This document shows positions 9,101-20,608 of a DNA stretch of 61,582 nt, piece after piece; positions within the stretch are counted from its first letter, which is position 1; every line of letters starts with the position of its first letter. The notes below the pieces were generated by a model. That model made no database searches, was not told the DNA's origin, and saw nothing but the letters and a program-made list of their open reading frames with translations. The stretch covers positions 229,922 through 291,503 of the forward strand of contig JH152854.1 in the NCBI GenBank assembly GCA_000226015.1, given 5' to 3'. This DNA is from Mnemiopsis leidyi (taxonomy: Eukaryota > Ctenophora > Tentaculata > Lobata > Bolinopsidae). A program made the translations under genes and the position numbers.

Positions 9101-10656
9101 ACCAATTGTATCTCACGACTTTGATGCATAACTATAATCTTTACTCCTAGTTTTCACCCTACACTTAAACTAACCACTAAATCGTTACAGGTCGTTACGT
9201 CCAGTAACTTTAAGTACATGTACTGGAGTCCCCGGCAACAGTTAGTCCACCACAGCGTTACCGGCTGCAACATGAGACCGGGGGATCTCCTTGGTTCTGG
9301 TACTATCTCCGGAACTGTAAGTTTGTCCGTTTGTACGTCTGTAATTTGCCACTGAGTCAACTGTTAGTATGTTAATTCTTGGACTTAGTAGTATGTTAAT
9401 TCTTCGACTTGTTGGTTTGCCAACTTCTGCTAGAATATCAATTTTATGTAAGATTGAAAATTGTTGTTGAGTGGTGAACAATTAACATGATTACAATTTG
9501 CATGAAATACTTCATTTTTTGTTACCTAACTTCCTGATGTCCATATCAGGAACCCCATGAATTCGGCTGTCTACTTGAACTCTGCTGGAAAGGAACGAAG
9601 GAGGTCAAGCTCGGAGAGTCTGGTGAAATCAGGAAATTCCTCAAGGTGAGAGACTACTAATTACACACACATTTAAAGAAAAAGTGAGGGGGCCGCTGCA
9701 GGCTAGGTTCGGCAGTCTCCAGGAAGCCCGACTGGGTCGCGGACCGCCTGTCCACAGTTATTGAGTGGTCGGCGGACCACGGAGTTAGTTAGACAGAGAC
9801 AGATCGCATACCAGCTGTAGGAATGGTGGGAAGGTGATCTTCTGTCCAGAGAGACTGCTGACTGCTATCCGTCCGTATGTTCCTATGGTTATACCGTGAG
9901 CGGGATGAACAGTGGTGGTCCACGGACCAGTCGGGCTTCTGCCCTAGGTTTTTTATCAGGGTATTTCGAGGTATATGTATTATCATTTTGTATTGTAAGT
10001 ATTATTATTATGTATATTGTATTAAGTGCAAAGTAAAACGTTATAAGGGAAAATTCTGGAAATTACGGGTGGCGCGCTAGCCAAACACAGTATTTGTATT
10101 GAGTAGCATTTATTACGCACGGTTTCATTGCTGAATAGGTAGATTTCAATACCCACTCCTCGTACGTTAACGAAAATACCACCACGATACACTGCAAAGT
10201 GTGTACATGATACATTTGAACAATTTGTATGGTTCATGTATATTCCTTTTTTATAGATATTCTTCATTCCTGTCGATGAGGACTTCAGTGAAGGACGGTT
10301 CTTTGACAAACGTTATTCGGATCCGCAATCTAACTTTCATTTGTAATTTAATAGAATAACTCGTCTGCTTATTTTGCGCTGTAGATCCGATTGAAGTAAT
10401 GATAAATGCAATAAACAAGGTAAATGGCGCCATTGGTACTTCCAAATCTTTCAAGTAATGTCTCCATTAAAAACAACAGTTTTATCACAACTCCGCAGAT
10501 TGTTCAATGACTTCAGATACTGTTTTCTCAAACTTTAAACTTCCCTGTTTTCAGGACGGTGATGACGTCATTATGACGGGATATGCTCAAGGGATGGGGT
10601 ACAGAGTTGGGTTTGGTAAATGTACTGGCAAGGTACTTCCTGCTCAGCAAGTTTGA
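6147..10656 (+). CDS. FAH: Fumarylacetoacetase (last step of tyrosine catabolism)
   Basis: Twelve exons join in perfect phase to 419 residues, the same length as human FAH: 6147-6227, 6784-6888, 7018-7189, 7609-7699, 7882-7979, 8098-8207, 8397-8442, 8587-8717, 8929-9030, 9191-9316, 9550-9645, 10555-10656. The enzyme cleaves the C-C bond of fumarylacetoacetate to fumarate and acetoacetate. The N-terminus ([12 protein letters not shown]) nearly copies the human one. Conserved blocks include [26 protein letters not shown] (metal Asp and catalytic His), [21 protein letters not shown] (metal Glu residues), [20 protein letters not shown] (metal Asp) and VITGYAQG-like VIMTGYAQG. No break is seen. 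Intron 3 begins with a minisatellite that copies the exon 3 donor; intron 11 carries a GC-rich insert. It follows GSTZ1 on the same strand and converges on the SOD gene. Confidence 0.95.
7166..7500 (+). repeat. Minisatellite (32-base unit) spanning the FAH exon 3 donor
   Basis: The unit GGTTACCATGTACCTTCCCG + CTCAAATAGGTT is repeated about 10 times without a gap from the last 24 coding bases of exon 3 (7166-7189) to about 7500. The first copy encodes the conserved MHLPAQIG; later copies repeat both these codons and the ATAG|GT donor. Variants GTTGGT and GTAGGT occur at the donor. A donor shifted by one unit adds 32 bases and runs into an in-frame TAG at the end of that copy, so use of a downstream copy would truncate FAH. 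Confidence 0.93.
9680..9960. other. GC-rich insert in FAH intron 11, possible transposon remnant
   Basis: About 280 bases, clearly richer in GC than the surrounding intron, are followed by an AT-rich tail (TATTATTATTATG-like). No terminal repeats or target-site duplication could be fixed, and the translations match nothing I recognise. A LINE or SINE fragment is one possibility. Confidence 0.3.
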
Positions 10657-11844
10657 TAGGACTAGCTATTTATTTTACAATTAGTTTAGTGTTACGAAAT
10701 GATATTATTAACCACGTTTTATGTTTTACTATGGCTTTATTATAATTTATTTTGCTTTTGAACATCTATATTTTCTCTTCTGAATTATTCTGCAGTAAAT
10801 TATACTACGGTTAAAATAAGATCCGTCCTGTAATTCAATACAGCTTACTATTGGGCACCTTCCATTTTCACAAATCCAGTTCGTGAGGGGAAACGAAAAG
10901 TGTCAAAAATTATCACGATAACAATCGAAACTCCGGCTGGATTTCAAAATGTACAATGAAAAAGATCTATGTATATCAACATATTATACAGTGTTGCAAA
11001 TCAATAAAATAGTTTATATCCTAGAACTTACAGATCACAAAGATTTTAAGTAAATCTCGGCACACGACACACCTCAAACATAGGACAACAATTAAATCAA
11101 AGTGTTCAAAATTGTCAATCAACCGAAGTGTTGCATAATCATTTCTAGTTCAGTAAACATGAGTAGCCTTTGTAGAGTCATTATACAAAACCGAATTCAA
11201 GATGAGATAGGACATAATCCCATTTGCATAAATCAGTATATAACAAATGCAAAAAGCCTCTAATTCGGCCGATGCGGGGCAGTTGTTATGTGAGATTTCT
11301 GTGAATTGCTATAAAATTTAGGTGAATTGGTTTTACCCACTCATCTATCATTGAGATTAGCTGAAGTTGATAAAGATAAAATCCCTGTAAGACCGAACAT
11401 ATTCCCCTAAAAATAAAATCATGCTTACGCGTACGTGCATCGTGCATATATCCTACAATAAAGCTGGTAATGATGTTCAATTCCTATACCTCCAATTAAA
11501 CGTGTGTTAGTTTCGTCCATAATACCTAGGTGCAGACAAAATGGCCTAGTACATTCAGCGTTTTCGACACATACATCTACATTCAAATTCTACAGTCTAC
11601 AGTATCGACATCATCAAATTCGTTGTTTCGATGTTCCCTCATCGGCCGAATCTCTTCCGGCTGGAAATTTCGTCCTCAGGATGACTTATCCTTCCAGCAA
11701 CTCGATCAAGACATGGTGGAAGTGAGGCGAGAGGACGCGGAGTGAAAAGATATCTTTTAACTACCGCTAGTAAAGATCGCAATCTCTGAAAGGTAGCCTC
11801 ATAGAGGCTGTATAACAGGTTTTATGGAGGCACCAGATCTAAAT
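10657..11844. other. Convergent intergenic region between FAH and SOD
   Basis: About 1.2 kb between the FAH stop and the SOD stop. It holds an AATAAA near 11004 on the plus strand, suitable for FAH, and otherwise nothing I recognise. Confidence 0.4.
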
Positions 11845-12762
11845 TCATTGGAAAAGGAATCTAAGAAGAGTCGTCGTTAGGAGTAGACCGAGTGATGAAA
11901 CTACACTGCTACTAGCATTATCGTATCCTTCTGAGCTGATCCCGATGACTCCGCACGCTAGACGGCTCCCAGCGTTTCCAGTTTTCTGACTGCCCAAATC
12001 TCCGCCTTTTCCTAAGTCGTCTTGGGTCTCGTGAAGAACCACTCCTCTTCCTGAGGATTATACGAATGAAGGTCGGAGTATAGTAACACAATTGCCTACT
12101 CAATATTTGGCAACAATCAGAAATGAGACATTTTCGGTGGTTTAAGTATCATAAAGCTAACATACCGATTATAGAGTATTGACCATACAGAGATGCCTGA
12201 GAGTCAGTGTGCTCCCCGGTAAAAGCGTGGTTTTTTATTTCGATGTTTCCGAAATCCCCTGTGTGACGCACGGCACTGTCAGGCCCTCCGTGTAGCACGT
12301 CTAGTGGGTTGTAGTGACCTAGAGTTTGTGTGCAGCCTCCATACACGTTACCTGGGGAAGGATTTAGTTAGCGGAATTATCGCTGTCTTTTGCATTTTGA
12401 CAATGCCAATTGAATACAATTTATGTTGTACTTGTAAATCATTTGAGCTCATTTTGCTAATATTTCAGCTCGATTATCGTAGTGTATATGAATATTTCCA
12501 TAAATTTTCATCCTTGCTCACCCATTTGATGAATGTGGAAGCCGTGTAGTCCATCTGCAAAGTACTCTGCATCTGTGAACACGTTAATGTTGACCATCAG
12601 CTTGGCAGCTGGCCCTGCTTGAGTAAACTGCACAATACCTACGAGATCCAGAGAAGTAGTCTGGCCCTTCTGCTCCGAGTTTTTGTACAGAACGGCCATT
12701 GCTGTTCGTTCTTCTGCCGCCCGGCACGTACAAAGTGCTAACACTGTGATTAATAACTTCAT
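11845..12762 (-). CDS. SOD: Secreted Cu/Zn superoxide dismutase with a hydrophobic, GPI-signal-like C-terminus
   Basis: Three minus-strand exons (12762-12522, 12351-12166, 12050-11845) join in phase to 210 residues. The enzyme converts superoxide to hydrogen peroxide and oxygen. Residues 1-16 are a signal peptide ([16 protein letters not shown]). All metal ligands are present: His76 and His78 (GFHIH), His93 (HYNP), His101, His110, Asp113 (HTGDFGN) and His149 ([10 protein letters not shown]). Cys87 and Cys175 (LACGVIGI) form the family disulfide. After the catalytic domain comes a short polar linker ([11 protein letters not shown]), then about 20 hydrophobic residues ([19 protein letters not shown]) up to the stop: the layout of a GPI-attachment signal, with N187 to S191 as possible omega sites. 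A plain tail anchor is less likely because no cytoplasmic charge follows. The fold is certain; the anchor is inferred. Confidence 0.92.
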
Positions 12763-13386
12763 CCTATAAGGTCTAGAGTAAGTTTATCTATAGTTTACTT
12801 TAGTCTTACAAATACTTTAGTCTTATAAATAAAAATCGCTGAGTCCAAGCCTGCTGGGAGGAACAGCAGTGCAGCAGTGTTGGACTCTGCGTCCCAACCT
12901 TAAAGGAGATAAGCAACTAGCACGAGATTCTAACACTGGAATGTGGCCAATTTAGTCGAAAGTTTCGAATTTGCCTGTCATTGCGGAAAAAGTAGATTTA
13001 GGAATAGGGATCAGGATTCGAGTGGCCCTTGATGGGGCGGGCACTAAGCTAAGATAGGCAAGTGTGTGATAGTGAACAAAAAATAAAGCGTTGGAAACAC
13101 TTCCTGTATTAAGTTAAACGGTTAAAAATGTATCTTCGACAAAAGAGAGTTTACGGCTGAGTGTTACTACAGAGAAACCCTAGAGTTACGTTAGGAGAAT
13201 TAGCTTTTCCGTCGGAGTAAGAGCCCGGGGATATTAGATATTTGATGGTGTTTTAATTGCCCGAAAGTTTAACCTAATAATAGAGTTGAATTGCTTATGT
13301 TCAAAAAGGCACAATTTGATATTTTGTTGATAAGTTTCAAAGACAATATTTTAACAGCAAATTGTACTGGCATGAAAAACTGAAAA
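12763..13386. other. SOD upstream region
   Basis: About 600 bases upstream of the SOD start, with no further exon visible. No clear promoter motif. Confidence 0.3.
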
Positions 13387-13850
13387 GGGGTCGTTCACAT
13401 ATGACGTCATCACCTAGGGGGAGGGGGGTTTCCAAATGATGATGATTGATGACGAGGGGGGAAGGGGGTTTGGCCAATGATGATGTCATCAAAAATTTTT
13501 AGGATTAATAGGATTTCTTTGAAAATTTTTGATCACTTTTGAAAATTTTTATCAGAATTTTACAAAATCGCAAGGAAAATTTTCAAGTAAAATTTCCGAT
13601 TCAGAAATCTGGTGAAATACTGTGTTTTCACTGACATAGTATAAAAAATTCAAAAATGACTGCAAATCAAAAGACCTAAAATCCAGTTTTTTGACATGAA
13701 GTAGGGGGGGGGGGTTCCACTGTGATGATGTCATTATGTTAATTTACCTCTGACATTTAGGGGGTTTTGGTCATGATGATGAATGATGACGGAAGGGGGG
13801 AGGGGGTAAAAATTACCGAAAATTTGCTGACGTCATATGTGAACGACCCC
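13387..13850. mobile_element. MITE / non-autonomous DNA transposon, complete copy
   Basis: Perfect 23-base terminal inverted repeats begin GGGGTCGTTCACATATGACG and end with the complement at 13850. The 464-base interior has G-runs, repeated TGATGATG and TGACGTCAT stretches and no ORF. A second copy starts at 61457 and runs off the window. Short AAA flanks on both sides may be a target duplication but are not decisive, so I do not name the superfamily. Confidence 0.85.
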
Positions 13851-16800
13851 AAAGCATTATAAAGTTACGTTGGATTTAAATACAAACACTTGAAACGGGA
13901 ACCGAAAATCTAACATTTTGCTGAATGAGACTGTAACATGGCATTGTGTGTTGTTGTTCTTGTGGATAGCAGATAATGAGTGCGAGATTGACCTGTGTAA
14001 TGAATGATCGTTATTTTATCACTGGGGGAACGATCAAAGTGTTCTTGCGAAAGAGGATTCACGTTTAAGTTTATGAAATATGAATGGTCCGGTCAAGTTC
14101 TATGTGGCCTATTCAGTGGTCTTTCTCAGTGGCCTGTTCAGAGGTTCTAATGAATGGTCCGCCGGGTTATAAGTGGCCTATTCAGAATTTCGTTAAAACT
14201 AAAACTACTAACTGATGTTGTGAGTTCTACTTGTAAAGGAGATAAAGGGCAGGGAAGAAGTGACAGCCCCGTCTTTTAAGGTGTACACTACACAACCGTT
14301 CCTTTGTTCCTCCCAAGATAAACACCGAGAGAAGAATGGCCCAAATAAGCTAACAAATGGTATAAAATATTCCTTATCGTTTTTCTTGTTCAGCAAACAT
14401 AAGCAAGTCTAGGTTAAGGGAAGGTAACAGGTTCCCACTGCAATAAAACAAAATGGGCTCACGTTCGGAACAAGTAACGAGTTCTCTAAATCTTCGTAAA
14501 GTGTCCTTAATCTGATTGCCGGTGGTGGGTAATGAAAGGCTCAGGAACAAGTATGGTTATTCGAGAATAAGTAGCACTGTAACTCTGATCTGGACAGTGG
14601 AAGTTACTGATCACTAATTGTCCATTACGTCAATCTATCCGAAACTACGTCAATGGATCGATTTCCAGGTAGTTGGAATGTTTAAAAGTGGAAATACGAG
14701 ATGGATTTCTCTTTGTCCACTGGGTCAGCACTATGAGCGCATTGCAATATTGAATCTCTGTTATATTTGTTTTGTGTGACGTTGCCTCGGAGTATCTGTT
14801 GGTTTTAACATTAATCCTTGCTCAGAACGTTTTAACAATTAATTAGTTCCTTTTGACGAGCTGTTCAGTTCTAAAACACCTACTAAATTCTAAGTATGGA
14901 CGGGCCTTAAACTCGGTTATTGACGCAAGTTTTAAAGTAAGTGACGGTGTAACAACGGAGTCAATAGCTGCCTGGCTATAAAGCCAAAACGGGGCTCCAA
15001 AGTGCAGTGCCGCTTCCATTAACATTTAGATTCAGACTATCAGCCTACAATGTGTCAATATGTTTGGAGTCGGCTTAGCCACTATAAGCCAGACAATCGT
15101 GAATCGATATAGCCATAGGGTTACCCTTTGTTTGTGCTAAAATGTAAAATTATAAGGTTGCTGTGCTTTGCGGGGAATCATTCATGGATTTCAATTTCTA
15201 TAAAACTGCAAACAAAGCTTATGGTATATATTAACTGATAACTCTGTCCGCGTCTTATTTACTTATCAGTCTTTAATAGTTTAAAGTCTTTCGAAACCTA
15301 AAAAACAAAAAGTTTATATTTGAAGCTACAGATCAGGCCGAACCTTTAAAAAAAGTTTTCAAAACGTTAGACATCTGAACATTAAAAGTAGAAAATGTTT
15401 ACCCGAAATTTTAGAATCCCTTATCAAATATAAACTATCAAGTTACTGGTGTGTACCTGACAGGGGTGCTTATCTTAAAACTGCCTTATTGAAGACTGCA
15501 AACTAAACTTGATGTTCTGTAGCTTAGCGAGAGCAAAGCAAATAAAGTGTGCGATAGAAAATCGAGAAGGTTTTTGGTCAGTTACCATGTAGGTAAATAT
15601 TCAATAGGAATAGGATTCAAAAAGTATGGAGTTATACATTTTACGAGATAAAAAGTCGCACGGTTATTGTGCGAAACATCAAACAAAAATTCAGGATTTT
15701 CTATTGCTTTTTGCGGGACAACTATTGCTATGTTAGGTAATGTTAACGCAATCAGAAGCAAGCCAAATTACAAATGACTAATAGCGATCAGAGGCTGACC
15801 GCACATATTTGTAATCTTTGCCATATCTGTTCGAGTAAATTTTTAGGGAAATTCTGTAATTTGCATATTGGATTAACTTTTTGGTATCAAGACGAAAAGG
15901 AGTGTTTCTAATTCCAACGATAGGTAAAGAATGTCAAGTAAAGAGTCAAGGTATGATGATGATATAAGCTTACATATATTTCATCTTATGTCGTGTACAG
16001 ACGAGGTACAGACAGCTGCAATATATTACGGCAACAAAAAATTACAGTTTCAATTTTCAAAGTTCCAAACAAAAAATAAAACGCTTTAGCAGATAATTCA
16101 ATCGAAATGCGTGGCAGAGCGTATGGGAAATTTATTCAAAACTCGAAATGTAGATTTGCTATGTGGTTGGTTATTACTCCATCATAAGATGATTGCCTCT
16201 ATTATTATGCTGTGTACTCCGACAAAGCCACTTCAAAGTGTAAGATTAAGACATAAAACACAATGATTAAATAGCTAGAAATTGTTTAGAACTAATTGTT
16301 GGCCCTTTCATGCAATTACAATGACTGTTGAATTTATTCTTACCTAATAACTTGAAACATTTGCACAAATGTTGAGACCACAGGGAAGTATAATATCCTC
16401 GGAATACTGTAAATGTAGTACAAAGTACACGAGTACAATCCCCGCTGAGCGAGCCGTATACGGCTCTACTCGGCTAGATTACAAACAGAAGAAGCAGTCG
16501 AGGAAGCCGACATTCGATTAATAATAGTGCAATCCATTGCAGTGCACTAGCTGCTGTAGAACTGGAGAGCGGTTTAGCTGGTGCAAATACATCTCTTCTT
16601 GAGGCAACATTCTTATTGTTCCACTGTAGTTTTGTCTTGCGAACGAGCTGGCCTTGAGCTTCCCCTGTAAATTAGCTTGAACTCCAGTTAAACGTTTACG
16701 AAAACGAGTCCGTATCCAGCTCAGGCAGCTACATTTGATGATAAACTGGTCCATCGAGAGGATTGTTAAACAGTAATTATGGACATTGGACAGTGAAGGT

Positions 16801-19800
16801 AATTTGCTTACCAATAATAGAATATGCATATGGCGGGTGGGCTTGTTTCTCATGCCGTACCTTATACTGTAGCTACAGTGAAGAATTATGAACGTTTCCA
16901 GATTTTTAGAGAGAGAGGTTCTTTGGCGGAGCGTCTCATTACTTAATCAATGTCACATAATACGTAAAATTGGTGACGACCCCTCCCCAAAGATAACTTT
17001 CTCTATTGGATTTGTTCACACCAAATTTGACGAAAAACACTAGAAAGACTGCAAGAGGGAAAATTATAATTGAAACACTGACATGGAACTTAAATAGCTT
17101 GATCACAGAAACGTCGCTACTGAACTACTGAAGAACCAAACGCTTAATAAAATCCAACCTCACGCAGAGTCACTATTAAACTTCATGCGTGATTATTAAA
17201 CAAATTTGTCAGATTCTAAAATGATTCGAGCTCTCACTGCAAGGGGATCTTTTAGCGTCAATGTTCAGTCAAAAATGGAATAATTGCACCAATATCGGTT
17301 CCATTAGTCGTGTGTGAGGTCTTTTAAAGCGAAGGGAACACAGGAATTAAGATAAAAAGGGTGATCAGTCGGAGAAGAAGCATGTGCTATGTGAGTGTGC
17401 TGCAAGACTCGATAAAGAACCGAGAACGTAGGTCGTCTTTTGCCTGCTTCTCAAAAAAGGCATAATGTACTCTAATTTTAGCTCGGGTAGTGCAACAGAG
17501 ATGGCGAGTTAATTTTCACTGGTCTTTTTCCCCATTTATCTACAAGTTCCAGTTAGCAGGCCTCGAAACAGGAATAAGAGTGTTATGTTTTTGAAAAGAA
17601 AATTTGGTTATGCTGAATTGTTCTCTCAAAGTTCGAGATGCAAAATGACGTAGACAAGAACTTATAGTTATTAGAGCAAGAAAACGCGGATGCCAACCTT
17701 TGATCAATTAATGAATTATTGTAGCCCAACCGCTTGCTCATTAGTACTTCGTTACCATTTCTCCCGTGATAATTTATGCCTAGCTCTCCCATTGTCTCTC
17801 ATTCTGTGCTTTTATTGCTGCTATCACCCGCCCTTCTCCTAATTTCTTCAATTAATCAACTCAATTACTCGCTCTGTGCTTGTACTAATGAGACCTGCAA
17901 ATTAGGCTTACGCAGCATTTCGAACAAGCAGCAAATGTGTAGTACTAGTTAAACGTAAAGAGAAAAGGCTGTCATTTTCGACCTTAAGAGGCATGGCCAA
18001 CAGCTATATGAAAATGCCCAGCTTTTGTTCCTAATTAATTATCATATGATTTGTTGTGTCGTAAAGAATTAGACTCAAGTCATTGCCAAATATATCGGTT
18101 AACGGCACCCTGAAAAACAGGCTCAAGGATATGGAAATTATTGATTCAGATTGAGATACCAGTTAGGTCTGTTTAAAACCATACAATAGTAGAAAATTAA
18201 ATTATCTTAGTTGCCTACCGCCTATGTATCGTGAGAAAATTCCAATATTGCATTGTTCATTGTACAAAGTGGAAACAATGCCTGTGCTCTGAGCAGAACG
18301 GTACAATTGAATTGAAAGGCTTACTGTGGCCTACCGGGAGCATTATACTTTCTTACTTTTGTTTAAACTGGCCGTGGCTTCAAGGTGAACATCAAAATAA
18401 ACAATGAACCGCCAACCACTTACACAAGTGTGACTCAGTGCAGGAAAAAACAACAAAAAAGTGTACACTGCGCATGAGGTGAGCCACAATAAATAAAGCA
18501 GGATATGATGTGTTTACTTAGCTTGTTGGCTGCCGTGTGGTCTGATATATTGAGCATTTATGACAAACGTTCTCTACACAAAGAGGCTATATCTTTTATC
18601 GTTTACATAGTGGTTTCCCATTACCAATAACCAATTAAACGCTTTACTCCTAGCCATGGCAAACCGCATTTACAACTAACTTTACTTGAACATTAGATCA
18701 ATAATAAAGGAAATAGAGATAATATGAAAAAGACAGCATATTATGATATAAGACATGATCCCTGTATGCCGTACAAAAATGCAGCAAAACAGGAGGAGAC
18801 TTGTGAGCGATACAGCCAGGCCAGACAGGCCATAGCAATATTGTATTACTATAGCAGCACGTCACGAGTCACGTCTCTGGAAATGAATAAGTTGTCCTGC
18901 ATTTCGTAGAGTAGGATATACCTGGAATCCAGATACATGATGCAGTAAGTTGGTGTACCTTGGTTATGGTTTAAGTACTACAGCTGCTAGTATCAGTAAA
19001 TGATGAACTTGTTTGTTAGAGGAACGGTCATTATATTTATAGAGAATTCGCCGATAGTCCTTCAGGCATGCTTGACTCGATAAAAAATACTTTCTTGAAG
19101 TAACGTTATAAAACGCAACCTAACATCATGACTAAAAGGTCCCAATCAGCATTGATCAGCAAACATATCGAATGAACGAATTTGGTCATTTGGACATCAA
19201 GTGTTGAATTAATCCTACTTTATTTTGAAAGCATGACGAGGCAATTGTATTGTGGACGGGAGAAAAACGTATGAACTGACTGGATTATGAAATAACTGGA
19301 CCGAATGAGAAATCTAAGTCAATGTCGTCGTAGATCTAACTTTTTGGCCAAGAGAGAAGAGATACGTTTTCCGAAACATTTTTCTAGCCAAGATTATGAT
19401 TTGATTTTGGCCCATGAAAAATGGATTGTTCTTTCCATAATCGAGTTTTACCGGATCTCCATCTAATCGGCTCATTGATGATCACTACTCACTGTAGTCC
19501 CTTAGCTTGAAAAATCAGAATTCCACAATAATTGTTGTACGTCCAAATTCCAACAGTTCGTCTTTCAGGTCAGAGGAAATTTGTTGGAAATGAGAGGTAT
19601 TTGTTGGAAAATGAAGAGAAAGTCAGTAGCTGGTATTAGTAACAAATGAAAACGTCATACAAACATATTGTCTGTAGGATCGGACTCGACTGCTTGGTAC
19701 TTGGTAGATACGTTATAAATAACCTTTCAAGAAATTGTAAAGCTTAAGCTACCACTTTCGTAGCTTTCATGCTTTAAATCTTGTTCGGTAGGTCCACAAA

Positions 19801-20100
19801 GCCATACTTAACGGGAAACATTACAAGCAAAGTCCCATGTCACAGCTCATGGTTATTCAGCGGGGTGGGCTGGGCTTGCGTAGCAAATTGGGATGTACTG
19901 TATGGGAAGGAGTCGGGCATTGTAATCAATATAAGAGAATGATTGTGGAGCTGACCACTATTAGACCTACTTAAAGTTGAATATATCCATCGTGTAACTA
20001 CACCCAGGCCGTGTAATTAGCTGGAATATACTACACTGGGAGCATAACTAGAGTGCCGATATACAATACAGCATGTCAGAGTAGTGGGAGCAGACTGTCC
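13851..20100. other. Long gene-free stretch, part 1
   Basis: About 6.2 kb of AT-rich DNA. The longest open frames (for example minus 16853-16518, 111 codons) have no recognisable domain, no compositional support and no flanking exons in phase. A short direct repeat containing AATGGTCCG and GTGGCCTATTCAG is at 14083-14184. It may hold regulatory DNA or unrecognised non-coding RNA. Confidence 0.4.
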
Positions 20101-20104
20101 TCTG

Positions 20105-20295
20105 TGGTATTTGTAGTGTGTGTAGTGTGTACTTGTGTATTGTATAGTGTGTAGTATGTAGTGTGTAGTGTGTATTGTGTAGTGTGTATTGTGTGTATTG
20201 CGTATTGTGTGTAGTGTGTATTGTGTAGTGTGTGTAGTGTGTATTGTGTATAATGTGTATTGTGTAGTGTGTATTGTGTAGTGTGTAATGTGTAT
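20105..20295 (+). repeat. GTGTAGTGTGTATT-type microsatellite
   Basis: A GT-rich simple repeat of mixed GTGTA, GTGTATT and GTGTAGT units, about 190 bases long. Confidence 0.9.
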
Positions 20296-20518
20296 ATATT
20301 TATTTATATTTTAACCTGAATGTTTGGACAAACTTTTGCAATTACAGAAATTATAGATAGCACACTACAGGTATAATCTACAAGTACCTTCGCTACAGTC
20401 TCAAGTTAACTTGTAAGTTAATAATAATAACTTGTAAGTTAATAATAATAACTAGAAATAGAATCAATGATAATGATTTATAATTAATGTATTTACGAAT
20501 GTACCGAAATGTTAACAT

Positions 20519-20608
20519 GCTGACTTATCTAAGATACTACATTTGGGCGAGAAATTATATAAATTTATATAATTTCTCGCCCAAATGTAGTATCTTAGAT
20601 ATGTCAGC
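20519..20608. repeat. Near-perfect 90-base palindrome (long hairpin)
   Basis: The left arm (GCTGACTTATCTAAGATACT onward) and right arm pair over about 44 bases each, with one or two mismatches and a central AAATTTATATAA-like core. It could be a tiny foldback element or the source of a hairpin RNA; nothing shows transcription. Confidence 0.85.

Noticed and set aside
3378-10656. Horizontal transfer or contamination for the GSTZ1-FAH pair
   Set aside because: Both genes have multiple GT-AG introns, AT-rich intronic DNA like the rest of the window, and close similarity to animal proteins.
16518-16853. 111-codon minus open frame as a gene
   Set aside because: No recognisable motif, no exon partners, and composition like the surrounding non-coding DNA.
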